Positions 35,324 through 44,702 of a stretch of DNA of 64,000 nucleotides are shown here, piece by piece. How positions within the stretch are numbered: position 1 is the stretch's first letter; each line of letters begins with the position of its first letter. The notes under the pieces were generated by a model. It saw only the letters and a program-made list of their open reading frames with translations, ran no database searches and was not told the origin of the DNA. Source of the DNA: Cylindrospermum stagnale PCC 7417 (GTDB lineage: Bacteria > Cyanobacteriota > Cyanobacteriia > Cyanobacteriales > Nostocaceae); assembly GCF_000317535.1 (NCBI RefSeq), contig NC_019757.1, positions 2,496,501 to 2,560,500 of the forward strand. The letters are read 5' to 3'. The translations under genes were made by a program, and so were the position numbers.

Positions 35324-36523
35324 TTAGGAGGGAGGAAGGAGGTTTTTTAGGAAGGTTTGGCCTGCGTGATTGAGGTTGTTTTCGAGGGAAAAGGTGAGGC
35401 TGCGAACTTGGATATTGTCGCTTTTAATATTTAGTGGCTGTGTCAAGTCTTTCGGGTATATCAAAAAGGCTTGCTTACACTGTGTTGTGTTAGCGTAGCT
35501 GATCATCTGATGAATATCAGAACTTGCGGCTTTTTCTGGTGTTTTATATTTGGTATCTAAAACTGCTAGTGTTTTGCCTGTAGCAGCATCACACAATAAT
35601 AGGTCTATGCTAAACTGTCGATTCTGACCAATTTGCATTAGATGTTGCTGTTTGAAAAAATAGCCTTGTGGCGTGTTTTCCTTCAGCCATTCTGTCACGA
35701 ACATTTCATATAAACGCGCCATCTCGACAAGAAAGGGTAGGATTTTGTGATTTCCCCTTTCATTACTTGGCCCAATGTTTTCTAAAAAAAATCGACAAAG
35801 ATAATGTAATATTCGATAATCTTCATTGAGGCGGTTATATTGTCTATGAATACAGTCTGCTGAATTGCAAAGTTGTAGAGTTACCATCCCTTGCATAGCG
35901 TGATAAGCTTGTCGGACTATCAGTGATACTTTTTCTGAACAAAAACGGCTATGACCAATATTAAAAAGTGTCCAAAACAGAATTTGGTTTTCTATAATAT
36001 CAGCAGTGTGTTCTTCATATTCACATTTTAGTTTAACATTCCAAGGCTTTTGAATTATTTGTTGTAAATTTATCCTTCCTCGTGCATAGGCAAGCTGTTC
36101 AATTTTAGGTACATAAGCGCGATATAATCCTTTGCGACATCTTTCTATAATTTTCTGGGCTAATATGTAAGCTAGCCGATTATAAAAATCTTCTATAGAT
36201 TCACAATTTATCAGCCCTTCGAGAAAGCTGAAACTCTTTAAATTATAAGCATACTCCAGCATTCCCAAGAGGTTTTGAATAGGCACTTTGGGGTTAATTT
36301 TTAGAGCAAATCCGGAATTTAAAGGAATATAGCCAACCCATCCCTTAGCTTTTAGTTGCCACTTATTACGAGTTTTATAGTTAGGAAATTCCACATCTAC
36401 TTGAATTTTATATTTCTCATATAACTCAATTCCAGCTAAATCAGATATTTCATCATGCTGAAATGATTTAGTTTCATATTCAGTTATTTGAATAATTCTT
36501 GATTGTGCTGGATTTATATGCAT
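35324..36523 (-). CDS. mcrC: McrC-like subunit of a modification-dependent restriction system
   Basis: McrC is the nuclease subunit that joins the McrB GTPase to cut DNA containing modified cytosine. The 399-residue protein has the McrC N-terminal region (KWQLKAKGWVGYIPLNSGFALKI) and a PD-(D/E)xK nuclease core near the C-terminus: FSIDLLLCD (Asp), then LAVLDTKYK (D-x-K). The start ATG would overlap by 10 nt the original mcrB end, but the current mcrB stops 92 nt earlier. The gene itself looks intact. A region of dispersed repeats lies downstream (35169-35320). Confidence 0.85.
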   Translation of the reverse strand: MHINPAQSRIIQITEYETKSFQHDEISDLAGIELYEKYKIQVDVEFPNYKTRNKWQLKAKGWVGYIPLNSGFALKINPKVPIQNLLGMLEYAYNLKSFSFLEGLINCESIEDFYNRLAYILAQKIIERCRKGLYRAYVPKIEQLAYARGRINLQQIIQKPWNVKLKCEYEEHTADIIENQILFWTLFNIGHSRFCSEKVSLIVRQAYHAMQGMVTLQLCNSADCIHRQYNRLNEDYRILHYLCRFFLENIGPSNERGNHKILPFLVEMARLYEMFVTEWLKENTPQGYFFKQQHLMQIGQNRQFSIDLLLCDAATGKTLAVLDTKYKTPEKAASSDIHQMISYANTTQCKQAFLIYPKDLTQPLNIKSDNIQVRSLTFSLENNLNHAGQTFLKNLLPPS

Positions 36524-36618
36524 AGCAAATTCACGATATTCTCCCAGCGAAACTTATCTAATTTTTCTAGCTGGTTAAAGAAGTATTCCTCTAAATAAGG
36601 CTCAATTTCCATTCGCTA
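36514..36618 (-). pseudogene. mcrB 3' end behind an in-frame TAG
   Basis: After the stop TAG (36618-36616) the same frame continues for 33 codons, R-MEIEPYLEEYFFNQLEK to the segment KFRWENIV, and ends with TAA at 36516-36514. McrB relatives carry Trp followed by an E-x-x-PYLEEYFF helix at this place, so the TAG most likely replaces TGG. The old end overlaps the mcrC start by 10 nt, as expected for an operon. Confidence 0.8.
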
Positions 36619-38037
36619 AATATCTTCTATATCATCCCGTAGGTTATCAGTTAAAAAGAATGAAACACCAATTTCATAGTTTTTATCTGCTATAGCCTGA
36701 TTTACTTGCTCCAAAATCTTAATCAAATCTATAACTGCAAAACCAGTTTTTAGGTGATATTTTATTAGCACATCATAATTAGGGCGAAGTTCTATAAATG
36801 CAAAGCGGCGACGTAACGCATGATCTATTTGTGCTATAGACCTATCTGCTGTATTCATTGTACCAATAATACGCACATTTTTGGGAATGCGAAAGGTGTT
36901 ACCTCCAGCTAATGGAATTTCTCTTTCACGGTATTCTAGCAGATACATTAATTCACCAAAAACTTGTACAAGATTTGCACGGTTTATTTCATCAATAATG
37001 AGGACACAAGTATCTTGACAAGATTCAGCTTTTTTACAAAATTCTAAAAATCTGCCTGGAACAAGTGGATATGTTAAATTGCCATCTTGGCTTTGAGGAC
37101 GGATACCTTGAATAAAGTCTTCATAAGAATATGCTGGATGAAATTGTAGAAGTTCTGAAAACCCATCACCACCACTGATTAAGTATTTAGCTACTTTTTC
37201 AACTATAAATGTTTTACCTGTTCCAGGCGAACCATAAAATATGGCTTGTTTTTTGCGCTCAATTACACGTAACCAAATTTCTATATTTTGTTTGCTATAG
37301 CTAATATAATCGGCTAATTCAAGTATGGTATCAATAGGATTAATATCCAGATAATTGTAAATTTTTTGCATAGTATCATTTGGAATTCCTAATAAAAATA
37401 ATGAAGATAATACTTGTAATATTTCTAATATTTGAGCTATTAACTGTTCAAAACTTATTTGCAGAATTTTTTCTTTGGATATAGTAATTTCTCCACTAAA
37501 TTCATCAAAGTTAGCTTCTTTTAAAAAATGTTTTAGAGCATGTAGGGGTTGATTATCTTCGGGGGAATAATTATATATAGCATGATACTTTAGTTTGATT
37601 TTATCAAAGATATAGTCTAACTCATCCTGATAAAGTTCACAGTTTTTATAAAAAATATTTCCGTAATCACTACTATGCTTATCTATACTAAAGCCAATTT
37701 TTATCCCTTCATTATTTAGTTTTATGAATAATTCGGGAGCGCAGAGTTTACTATTCAGCCGAAAATCATAATATAAACAAAATGGTCTTTTATCATTTTC
37801 ATTAAAGGGATGTAAAAATGCGGGAGAATGCCAGTTATGATTTCCTTTTAGATGATTTAATAATGCTTTTGGCAATATTTTATACACCTCTTCGACAAGA
37901 GATTCAAATGGCTTTTCGAGATATTCCCAAAAGTCGTTATTTTCAATATAAGTAAATATATTATTACCATTAATCTCTTCAAGCATTACAAATGTTTTAC
38001 TTATAAAAAAGCATCTAGAATTTATATTCTTTACCAT
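36616..38037 (-). CDS. mcrB: McrB-like GTPase/AAA+ subunit, prematurely stopped
   Basis: McrB recognises modified DNA and uses GTP to drive translocation with McrC. The 473-residue product has an N-terminal DNA-recognition region of about 250 residues without a domain I recognise. The AAA+ module follows: Walker A YGSPGTGKTF, Walker B CVLIIDEINRANLVQVFGEL, the GTP-specific MNTADRSI and the Arg finger region HALRRRFAFIEL. The coding sequence ends at TAG after LRDDIEDI; the natural end would add 34 residues (507 total). The lost part is the last helices of the AAA+ lid, so activity may be weakened or lost unless the stop is read through. It lies 41 nt after the BadF-like gene on the same strand. 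Confidence 0.85.
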   Translation of the reverse strand: MVKNINSRCFFISKTFVMLEEINGNNIFTYIENNDFWEYLEKPFESLVEEVYKILPKALLNHLKGNHNWHSPAFLHPFNENDKRPFCLYYDFRLNSKLCAPELFIKLNNEGIKIGFSIDKHSSDYGNIFYKNCELYQDELDYIFDKIKLKYHAIYNYSPEDNQPLHALKHFLKEANFDEFSGEITISKEKILQISFEQLIAQILEILQVLSSLFLLGIPNDTMQKIYNYLDINPIDTILELADYISYSKQNIEIWLRVIERKKQAIFYGSPGTGKTFIVEKVAKYLISGGDGFSELLQFHPAYSYEDFIQGIRPQSQDGNLTYPLVPGRFLEFCKKAESCQDTCVLIIDEINRANLVQVFGELMYLLEYREREIPLAGGNTFRIPKNVRIIGTMNTADRSIAQIDHALRRRFAFIELRPNYDVLIKYHLKTGFAVIDLIKILEQVNQAIADKNYEIGVSFFLTDNLRDDIEDI

Positions 38038-38078
38038 ATCCTTGTAAAACTTAAATTAAGGTTGTTTTTAATTATAAA

Positions 38079-39005
38079 TTATAACCTCTGTAATGCCAAT
38101 AAACCTGCACCAATTGCAGGTTCATACCGGGGATAAATAACTCTCACAAAAGAAAAATTCTTAATAATTGATGCTGCAAATCTCTCTTGTATTTTGCATC
38201 TACCCAGCCAAACACTTCCCGTTGTGACTACTTCTAAAACTGACTCAGAATTAAAAATTGCTTCAATAACTGTAGCTGTAGCTTTTACCAATTCTTTCAC
38301 AGAATCATCAATTATCTGATTCGCTATTTCATCACCTGATGCTGCTGCAAAATCTACAACTGGTGCTAAAGCTGCTATCTCTTTAACTCCCCATTCTCGT
38401 CGATATATTAATTCTATTAAATCTTCTATACTCGCTAGACTAAGATGCTGTTTAAAATCTTCAACTAAAGTTGTTGATATTTCACGTCCATCATAAGATT
38501 TCAATGCAGCTTGCATCCCGGCAACAGCAATTTTATAAGCGCTACCTTCATCACCTAAAATATAACCCCATCCGCCAACTCGCTTGGTTTTTTTTTGATG
38601 ATTTCGCCCGAAAACTATCGAACCAGTACCCGCTGCAACTACAATTCCTACATCATGACCAATTCCACCCATTAAAGCTATTAAAGCATCATTGCAAATT
38701 ACAATATTCTCTGGTTGCAATTCCCAGTTAATAGGCAATTCTTGCACTAATTTTTTGATAATTTCAATATCTTCTGTACGTCCTACACCCGCTAAACCCA
38801 AGCAAATTGCTGAAATATTTACATTATTTGTAGTTTTTATCGCTTCGTCAATTGCATCTTTAATTGATTGTAACGTTGCTGCAATACCTATACTTTGGTA
38901 ATTAGACGGGCCTGCTTCCCCGCGCCCTAACACTTGACGTGCCTCATTCATTAAAACGCACACAGTTTTGCTACCGCCGCCATCAATTCCTAAAACGTAA
39001 TTCAT
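38079..39005 (-). CDS. BadF/BadG-family ATPase, N-acetylglucosamine kinase-like
   Basis: The 308-residue ASKHA-fold protein has phosphate-1 loop VLGIDGGGSKTVCVLM, the LGLAGVGR segment, phosphate-2 VVAAGTGSIVFG and a closing GAGLLAL. Members of this family include N-acetylglucosamine kinases of cell-wall recycling and dehydratase activators. The lack of activator Cys residues favours the sugar-kinase role. The upstream gene is an AmpG-like transporter on the same strand, which supports a shared role in recovering wall amino sugars. McrBC follows 41 nt downstream. Confidence 0.82.
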   Translation of the reverse strand: MNYVLGIDGGGSKTVCVLMNEARQVLGRGEAGPSNYQSIGIAATLQSIKDAIDEAIKTTNNVNISAICLGLAGVGRTEDIEIIKKLVQELPINWELQPENIVICNDALIALMGGIGHDVGIVVAAGTGSIVFGRNHQKKTKRVGGWGYILGDEGSAYKIAVAGMQAALKSYDGREISTTLVEDFKQHLSLASIEDLIELIYRREWGVKEIAALAPVVDFAAASGDEIANQIIDDSVKELVKATATVIEAIFNSESVLEVVTTGSVWLGRCKIQERFAASIIKNFSFVRVIYPRYEPAIGAGLLALQRL

Positions 39006-39121
39006 GATAAAACTTTTAATTTAGATGAGGTAGAGCCTCACGGATAGCATTCCCAGCCAGAGGCTAGGAACGAGTAATTTAGATTTACTCTCTGTTTGGG
39101 TTGAGGGGTGAGGTTCTTCGA

Positions 39122-40387
39122 TTAAAGAGATTTATCTTCTTTTAATGGAATAAAAAACAGAGTTATCATTCCCGGAACGGTTAGTAAACAAACCAAAACA
39201 AAAAATAATGGATAACCTACTGCTTTTTGAATTACGCCGCTAATTGCTCCGGGTAACATTAAACCTAAAGCCATTAATCCAGTAGATATGGCATAATGTG
39301 AAGTCTTGTATTTACCTTGGGCGGTGTACATTAAATAAACACTAAAAGCTGTAAATCCTAAACCATAGCCAAATTGCTCTAAAGAAACCAGGGGATAAAT
39401 TAATGTCAACGATGGTTTAGCATAAGCTATATATACATAAAATATGTCGGGTAAATTTAATGCTAAAGCCATTGGAAACAAGCATTTTTTTAACCCATAT
39501 CTAGCAATTAGTGCTCCTCCTAAAATACCGCCGATAATTAGGGAAAGTACACCGAAAGTTCCATATACCCAGCCAAATTCTTCTGTTGATAAACCTAAGC
39601 CCCCATTTTCTATTTTTTCCACTAGAAACAAAGACGCTATTTTGAGTAGCATTGCTTCGCCTAATCTGTAGAATAAGATAAATGCTAAAATTGCTCCTAT
39701 CTTCTCTTGCTGAAAATAAGTGCTAATTACTTCCCAAAAAGGTATTTTTTCTGATTCTACTTCTAGTTGACGTGGGGCATCTGATTCAGGTAATGGTAAA
39801 ATAAGGCGATGAAAAATAAAAAGTATCGCAAATAAAACAGCAGAGAAGCCTATAGATATACTCCAACTTAAAGGAATATTATTCAGGCTTTTTTCTAGGC
39901 GACCTGCTAACACTACTAAAAACCCGCTACCAAATAAGACAGCTAGCCGATAAAATAGTGAACGAATACCTACAAAAAAAGCTTGCTGTGCTGGATTTAA
40001 AGCCAGCATATAAAAGCCATCTGTGGCAATGTCATAAGTGGCTGAAATAAATGCCCCAAGTGTCAATGCTGCTAAGGATAAGAAAAAGAAGTTTGGTAGT
40101 TGTAAAGATAAGGCGACCAAAGTCAAGCAACAAAACATGGCAAATTGAGTGATAAGTATCCATGTTCTTTTGGTTGAGTAAATATCGACAAGTGGCCCCC
40201 AAAACATTTTGATCACCCAGGGGAGATAGAGAAAGCTTGTCCAAGCGGTTATTTGCTCGTTATCTATGCCGAGTTTTTTGTAAAAAATTACGGCAACTGT
40301 GCTGATGATGACGTTAGGTACGCCTTCGGCAAAGTATAGGGTGGGAATGTAAGTCCAGGGGGAACGGGTGGGGGTTTGAGGTTTCAT
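39122..40387 (-). CDS. MFS transporter, AmpG-like
   Basis: The 421-residue inner-membrane protein has about twelve helices and the AmpG-like opening (YIPTLYFAEGVPNVIIST, WTSFLYLPWVIKMFWGPLVD). AmpG carries anhydro-muropeptides into the cytoplasm for recycling; some relatives carry other substrates. ATG at 40387 is preferred; a TTG at 40405 would begin inside a dispersed repeat (MAVRYS is its translation). It is followed after about 116 nt by the BadF/GlcNAc-kinase-like gene, which fits amino-sugar recovery. Confidence 0.82.
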   Translation of the reverse strand: MKPQTPTRSPWTYIPTLYFAEGVPNVIISTVAVIFYKKLGIDNEQITAWTSFLYLPWVIKMFWGPLVDIYSTKRTWILITQFAMFCCLTLVALSLQLPNFFFLSLAALTLGAFISATYDIATDGFYMLALNPAQQAFFVGIRSLFYRLAVLFGSGFLVVLAGRLEKSLNNIPLSWSISIGFSAVLFAILFIFHRLILPLPESDAPRQLEVESEKIPFWEVISTYFQQEKIGAILAFILFYRLGEAMLLKIASLFLVEKIENGGLGLSTEEFGWVYGTFGVLSLIIGGILGGALIARYGLKKCLFPMALALNLPDIFYVYIAYAKPSLTLIYPLVSLEQFGYGLGFTAFSVYLMYTAQGKYKTSHYAISTGLMALGLMLPGAISGVIQKAVGYPLFFVLVCLLTVPGMITLFFIPLKEDKSL

Positions 40388-40392
40388 GGAGT

Positions 40393-40427
40393 AACGAACC
40401 GCCAAGGCGCCAAGAACGCCAAGAGAA
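40393..40427. repeat. left 35-bp inverted repeat at the GxxExxY gene
   Basis: The sequence beginning AACGAACCGCCAAGGCGCC is matched in inverted orientation at 40816-40850, with two mismatches in 35. It contains a CGCCAAG-based tandem motif. A looser relative (AACGAACCGCAGAGGCGCAG) occurs at 35287. Confidence 0.85.
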
Positions 40428-40429
40428 TC

Positions 40430-40855
40430 TTAAGAAGATAGGATAATGCGTTTGATGCCGTCTTTGAGAAGGGGGACGTTAAAGTTGATGAGGAGTCCTA
40501 AGGAGCAGTTAGTCATTTTGAGGTAGGAGAGGACTTGCGCTTCGTGAATGGGGGCTAGGGTTTGGACTGCTTTCAATTCCACTACTAAACAGTTAGCCAC
40601 CAAAAAATCCAATCTTGCTTTGCCTACCTCATGCCCTTTGTATATAACACTTACTGACTTCTCGACCTCATGATGTATGCCGCACCTCATAAATTCAATA
40701 ACCAGCGCCTCCTTATACACTTCCTCCAAAAACCCTGGCCCCAACACGCGATGCACCTCAATCGCCGCCCCAATCACCCCATGAACCAGCCTATCTACCT
40801 CTTGACTTGGCTCTCTTCTCTTGGCGTCCTTGGCGTCTTGGCGGTTCGTTTCCAT
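40430..40855 (-). CDS. GxxExxY protein
   Basis: The 141-residue protein belongs to the GxxExxY family, seen in the signature GPGFLEEVYKEAL, and to the PD-(D/E)xK superfamily: E in the GxxExxY helix, D in ARLDFLV, and VELKAVQ (E-x-K). Function is unknown; a nuclease is possible. Residues 1-15 (METNRQDAKDAKRRE) are the translation of a dispersed CGCCAAG repeat, so the present start lies within a repeat and the ancestral protein may begin near residue 16 or use a start there. The gene is bracketed by 35-bp inverted repeats and sits between the AmpG-like gene and valS. Confidence 0.85.
   Translation of the reverse strand: METNRQDAKDAKRREPSQEVDRLVHGVIGAAIEVHRVLGPGFLEEVYKEALVIEFMRCGIHHEVEKSVSVIYKGHEVGKARLDFLVANCLVVELKAVQTLAPIHEAQVLSYLKMTNCSLGLLINFNVPLLKDGIKRIILSS
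40816..40850. repeat. right 35-bp inverted repeat at the GxxExxY gene
   Basis: This is the inverted partner of 40393-40427 (33 of 35 positions match). It overlaps the first codons of the GxxExxY gene. Confidence 0.85.
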
Positions 40856-40917
40856 AAATCCCCCTGCAACCCTGTGGCAAAATTTAGTAGAGTCCTTCCA
40901 AACTTAGTTTTCCCAGC

Positions 40918-43900
40918 ATGACCGCAACTATTCCTAATCTCCCCAGTCTCTACGAAGCCTTCTCCACTGAAGCCAAATGGCAAAAATTTTGGGAAGACAA
41001 CCAAGTTTACAAAGCTGACCCCAACCATAAAGGCGAACCCTACTGCGTCGTCATTCCCCCGCCAAATGTCACCGGCAGTTTGCACATGGGTCACGCCTTT
41101 GAAAGTGCTTTAATTGATACCCTTGTGCGTTACCACCGGATGCAAGGGCGTAATACCTTGTGGTTGCCTGGAACTGACCACGCTAGCATCGCTGTGCAAG
41201 CAATTCTGGAAAAGCAACTCAAGACTGAGGGTAAAACTCGCTACGATTTGGGTCGCGAGAAGTTCTTAGAACGCGCTTGGCAATGGAAGGCGGAGTCTGG
41301 GGGGACAATTGTTAATCAGCTACGACGTTTGGGCGTTTCGGTTGACTGGACGCGGGAACGCTTTACCCTAGATGAGGGTTTGTCGAAAGCTGTGGTCGAG
41401 GCATTTGTTCGCCTGTATCAGGAAGGCTTAATTTATCGCGGTGAGTATTTAGTTAACTGGTGTCCAGCTTCCCAGTCAGCGGTGTCTGATGTGGAGGTGG
41501 AAAATCAAGAGGTTAACGGGAATCTTTGGTATTTCCGCTATCCTCTCAGTGATGGTTCTGGTTATTTGGAGGTGGCGACGACTCGACCTGAAACGATGCT
41601 GGGTGATACGGCGGTGGCGGTTAATCCCAATGATCAAAGATATCAGCACCTGATTGGCAAAACTTTAACTCTGCCAATTATGCAACGGGAAATTCCGATT
41701 ATTGGCGATGAATTAGTTGATCTCGCTTTTGGTACGGGTTGCGTGAAGGTGACTCCCGCCCATGATCCTAATGATTTTGAAATGGGTAAGCGTCACAATT
41801 TGCCGTTTATCAACATTATGAATAAGGACGGGACTCTCAACGAAAATGCCGGGGAGTTTCAAGGACAAGACCGCTTTGTGGCTAGAAAGAATGTGGTTTC
41901 TCGCCTTGAGGCAGATGGCGTTTTGGTGAAGGTGGAAGATTATAAGCATACGGTGCCATTTAGCGATCGCGGCAAAGTACCTGTTGAACCCCTCCTCTCA
42001 ACACAGTGGTTTGTCAAAATTCGCCCCTTAGCTGACAAAACACTAGAATTCCTCAACCAGCAAAATTCGCCGGAGTTTGTTCCCCAACGCTGGACAAAGG
42101 TCTATCGTGACTGGTTGGTGAACCTCAAAGACTGGTGTATCTCTCGACAATTGTGGTGGGGTCACCAAATCCCCGCTTGGTACGCTGTTAGTGAAACCGG
42201 CGGACAAATTACCGACTCGACACCTTTTATCGTGGCGCAAAACCAAGGGGAAGCTGAGGAAAAAGCCAAATTACAATTTGGTGAAAATGTCCAGCTAGAA
42301 CAAGACCCAGATGTGCTTGATACTTGGTTTTCTTCTGGACTCTGGCCATTTTCCACTTTGGGCTGGCCAGAACAAACTCAAGATTTAGCAACTTACTATC
42401 CCACCACCACCCTTGTAACAGGCTTTGACATCATCTTTTTCTGGGTTGCCAGAATGACGATGATGGGGGCACATTTTACAGGACAAATGCCATTTAAAAC
42501 CGTTTATATTCACGGTTTGGTGCGGGATGAGAATAATAAAAAGATGTCCAAATCGTCTAATAATGGCATTGACCCACTGTTGCTGATTGCCAAATATGGC
42601 ACTGATGCCTTACGTTACACCTTAATTAAGGAAGTAGCGGGGGCTGGGCAAGATATCCGCTTGGAGTACGATCGCAAAAAGGATGAATCTTCATCAGTGG
42701 AAGCTTCCCGCAACTTTGCCAACAAGTTGTGGAATGCTGCCCGGTTTGTGATGATGAATCTAGATGGACAGACACCGCCACAATTAGGTCAACCAGTCGC
42801 TACTGAACTCAGCGATCAGTGGATTCTTTCCCGCTATCATCAAGTAGTTAAACAAACTACCAATTACATCGACAACTACGGGTTAGGGGAAGCAGCAAAG
42901 GGGCTGTATGAATTTATCTGGGGCGATTTTTGCGACCAGTATATTGAACTGGTTAAATCTAGGTTGCAAAAAGATGCTGATCCTGCATCCCGCCGAGTAG
43001 TGCAACAAACCCTAGCCTACGTCTTGGAAGGGATTTTAAAACTACTGCATCCCTTTATGCCCCATATTACTGAGGAAATTTGGCAGACTCTCACCCAGCA
43101 ACCAGTAGATGCACCGCAAATTTTACCATTACAACTTTATCCCCAGGCAGACGCAAACTTGATCAATCCGCAACTTGAGGAACAGTTTGATCTATTAATT
43201 AACACTATCCGCACCATTCGGAATTTGCGGGCTGAAGCGGATATTAAGCCAGGGGTAAAAGTAACGGTGAATTTGCAAACTGCTAATGCTCAAGAACGGT
43301 ATATCCTCACGGCTGGACAGTCTTACATTCAAGATTTAGCCAAGGTTGAGAGTTTAACAATAACTGACGAAACCGTTACTGATGAACAAGAGAGCCAAAA
43401 AGTGGCGGCGAAATCGCCTCTCAGGGGTTTAAAGACGATAGGCTTAATTATCTTAGCAATTGTCTTCGTTCGCTTGGCTTTTGCTGCGGTGGATACAATT
43501 AATCAGGTTCCTGTTTTAGGAAGCTTTTTTGAATTAGTTGGTCTCCTTTATACAACGTGGTTTGTTGCTAGCAATTTAATTACGGCTCAGGCGAGACAAA
43601 AGTTATGGGCAAAGTTGTTTAAACCAGCCGCTGACAACAATCTATCCCAGACAGAATCACAACAGCCGCAGGAATCAGATAACAGTATCGCTGGTGTTGT
43701 GGGTACAGTACAAGTACTAATTCCCCTGAAAGGTGTGGTAGATATTGAAGCCCTGCGTGCCAAGCTAGAGAAAAGCATCAGCAAAGCGGAAGCGGAAGCT
43801 AAGTCATTAAGTACTAGATTAAGCAACCCGAGCTTTGTGGATAAAGCGCCAGCCGATGTAGTCCAGGGAGCGCGTGATGCCTTGGCAGAGGCAGAGAAAC

Positions 43901-43941
43901 AAGCAGAAATTTTGCGCGATCGCCTTCGTGGTTTAGTATAG
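40918..43941 (+). CDS. valS: valyl-tRNA synthetase with CAAD domain
   Basis: ValRS charges tRNA(Val). The 1007-residue protein has the class I motifs HMGH (56-59) and KMSKS (542-546), an editing domain between them and a helical anticodon-binding domain to about residue 800. Between this and the C-terminal coiled-coil arm ([20 protein letters not shown]) lies an inserted segment with two membrane helices at about residues 840-860 and 870-891. This is the CAAD domain known from cyanobacterial aminoacyl-tRNA synthetases, which anchors them to the thylakoid membrane. Typical bacterial ValRS has about 880-950 residues, so the insertion explains the extra length. The gene is intact. Confidence 0.95.
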   Translation: MTATIPNLPSLYEAFSTEAKWQKFWEDNQVYKADPNHKGEPYCVVIPPPNVTGSLHMGHAFESALIDTLVRYHRMQGRNTLWLPGTDHASIAVQAILEKQLKTEGKTRYDLGREKFLERAWQWKAESGGTIVNQLRRLGVSVDWTRERFTLDEGLSKAVVEAFVRLYQEGLIYRGEYLVNWCPASQSAVSDVEVENQEVNGNLWYFRYPLSDGSGYLEVATTRPETMLGDTAVAVNPNDQRYQHLIGKTLTLPIMQREIPIIGDELVDLAFGTGCVKVTPAHDPNDFEMGKRHNLPFINIMNKDGTLNENAGEFQGQDRFVARKNVVSRLEADGVLVKVEDYKHTVPFSDRGKVPVEPLLSTQWFVKIRPLADKTLEFLNQQNSPEFVPQRWTKVYRDWLVNLKDWCISRQLWWGHQIPAWYAVSETGGQITDSTPFIVAQNQGEAEEKAKLQFGENVQLEQDPDVLDTWFSSGLWPFSTLGWPEQTQDLATYYPTTTLVTGFDIIFFWVARMTMMGAHFTGQMPFKTVYIHGLVRDENNKKMSKSSNNGIDPLLLIAKYGTDALRYTLIKEVAGAGQDIRLEYDRKKDESSSVEASRNFANKLWNAARFVMMNLDGQTPPQLGQPVATELSDQWILSRYHQVVKQTTNYIDNYGLGEAAKGLYEFIWGDFCDQYIELVKSRLQKDADPASRRVVQQTLAYVLEGILKLLHPFMPHITEEIWQTLTQQPVDAPQILPLQLYPQADANLINPQLEEQFDLLINTIRTIRNLRAEADIKPGVKVTVNLQTANAQERYILTAGQSYIQDLAKVESLTITDETVTDEQESQKVAAKSPLRGLKTIGLIILAIVFVRLAFAAVDTINQVPVLGSFFELVGLLYTTWFVASNLITAQARQKLWAKLFKPAADNNLSQTESQQPQESDNSIAGVVGTVQVLIPLKGVVDIEALRAKLEKSISKAEAEAKSLSTRLSNPSFVDKAPADVVQGARDALAEAEKQAEILRDRLRGLV

Positions 43942-43945
43942 CTGC

Positions 43946-43985
43946 AATGGGTAATGGGAAATTTATCAATTCCCAATTACCCATT
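43946..43985 (+). terminator. long hairpin after valS
   Basis: AATGGGTAATGGGAA (43946-43960) pairs with TTCCCAATTACCCATT (43970-43985) with a single bulged base. It begins 5 nt after the valS stop. No T tract follows. The arms are built from the STRR heptamer seen elsewhere, so the terminator may derive from that repeat. Confidence 0.55.
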
Positions 43986-44191
43986 ATCAAGAGGCAAGAG
44001 GCAAAAAATTTTCACATTCGTGTAGACTTCGGCTTGGTCTCCGTCAAATGCGTGCCCGCTCTCAAAGGGTTAGGGCTGATGATTTAGGATTGCTATAAAT
44101 AAATTATACTTAACTTTTGTATATCAAATTTTTAATACTTCGACAAGCTCAGTACAAGTTTTTAATTTTTAATTGGAGCAAAGCGACTATC

Positions 44192-44626
44192 ATGCTATAC
44201 CTAGCCCAGGTGCGTAAAAATGAGTTTTTAGACCAGTACCAGTTGCACTTGTTAGCGCGCCAGGAAGCTGAAAACCTCTGGGCAGTAATTTCGGAAGAGG
44301 CTTTCATTCTCCTGGGTAAGGGAAACACCATGACTGAGAAATTACTGGTCTTAGTAGAGCTTTCCCCCGCAGGTGTGATCGAAAAACTCGAAGACGCTAC
44401 CAACTGGGTACTTTATCTAGTGCAAACTTACCTCACCACTGGCGTTACTCCAGAATTTTTGCAACAAGAAGCAGAGCGAGCCGAACATTGGCGACAATCT
44501 CTCACTTTGCAAAACCAGGATTTAGCGCGTCGTTCCTTGGAACTAGAGGCGCGTCGCGAACAAATTCAAGCTCTAGAAGAAAGTATTAAACGTGAGCGAA
44601 ACGGTCATCATCAGGATGATGAATGA
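44192..44626 (+). CDS. conserved small coiled-coil protein
   Basis: The 144-residue soluble protein starts at ATG 44192; an upstream TTG would read through a dispersed repeat and is rejected. The N-terminal half (YLAQVRKNEFLDQYQLHLLARQ) is conserved-looking. The C-terminal half is a charged helix prone to coiled coil (FLQQEAERAEHWRQSL, LARRSLELEARREQIQ). I do not recognise a family. It lies between valS and the UbiB-like gene, convergent with the latter at 76 nt. Confidence 0.6.
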   Translation: MLYLAQVRKNEFLDQYQLHLLARQEAENLWAVISEEAFILLGKGNTMTEKLLVLVELSPAGVIEKLEDATNWVLYLVQTYLTTGVTPEFLQQEAERAEHWRQSLTLQNQDLARRSLELEARREQIQALEESIKRERNGHHQDDE

Positions 44627-44702
44627 TCTTGATTCAGCGTTGTCAACTATCTTTACTCAACGCAGGAATAAAAATCCTTCTTACCCCTGCGGTTCTCAAT
44701 CT

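Noticed and set aside
40388-40405. TTG start for the AmpG-like transporter
   Set aside because: The extra residues MAVRYS are encoded by a dispersed repeat, and an ATG at 40387 starts where the conserved protein begins.
44117-44191. TTG-started extension of the small coiled-coil protein
   Set aside because: This stretch is a dispersed repeat of the AATTGGAGCAAAGCGACT type; the ATG at 44192 opens the conserved part.
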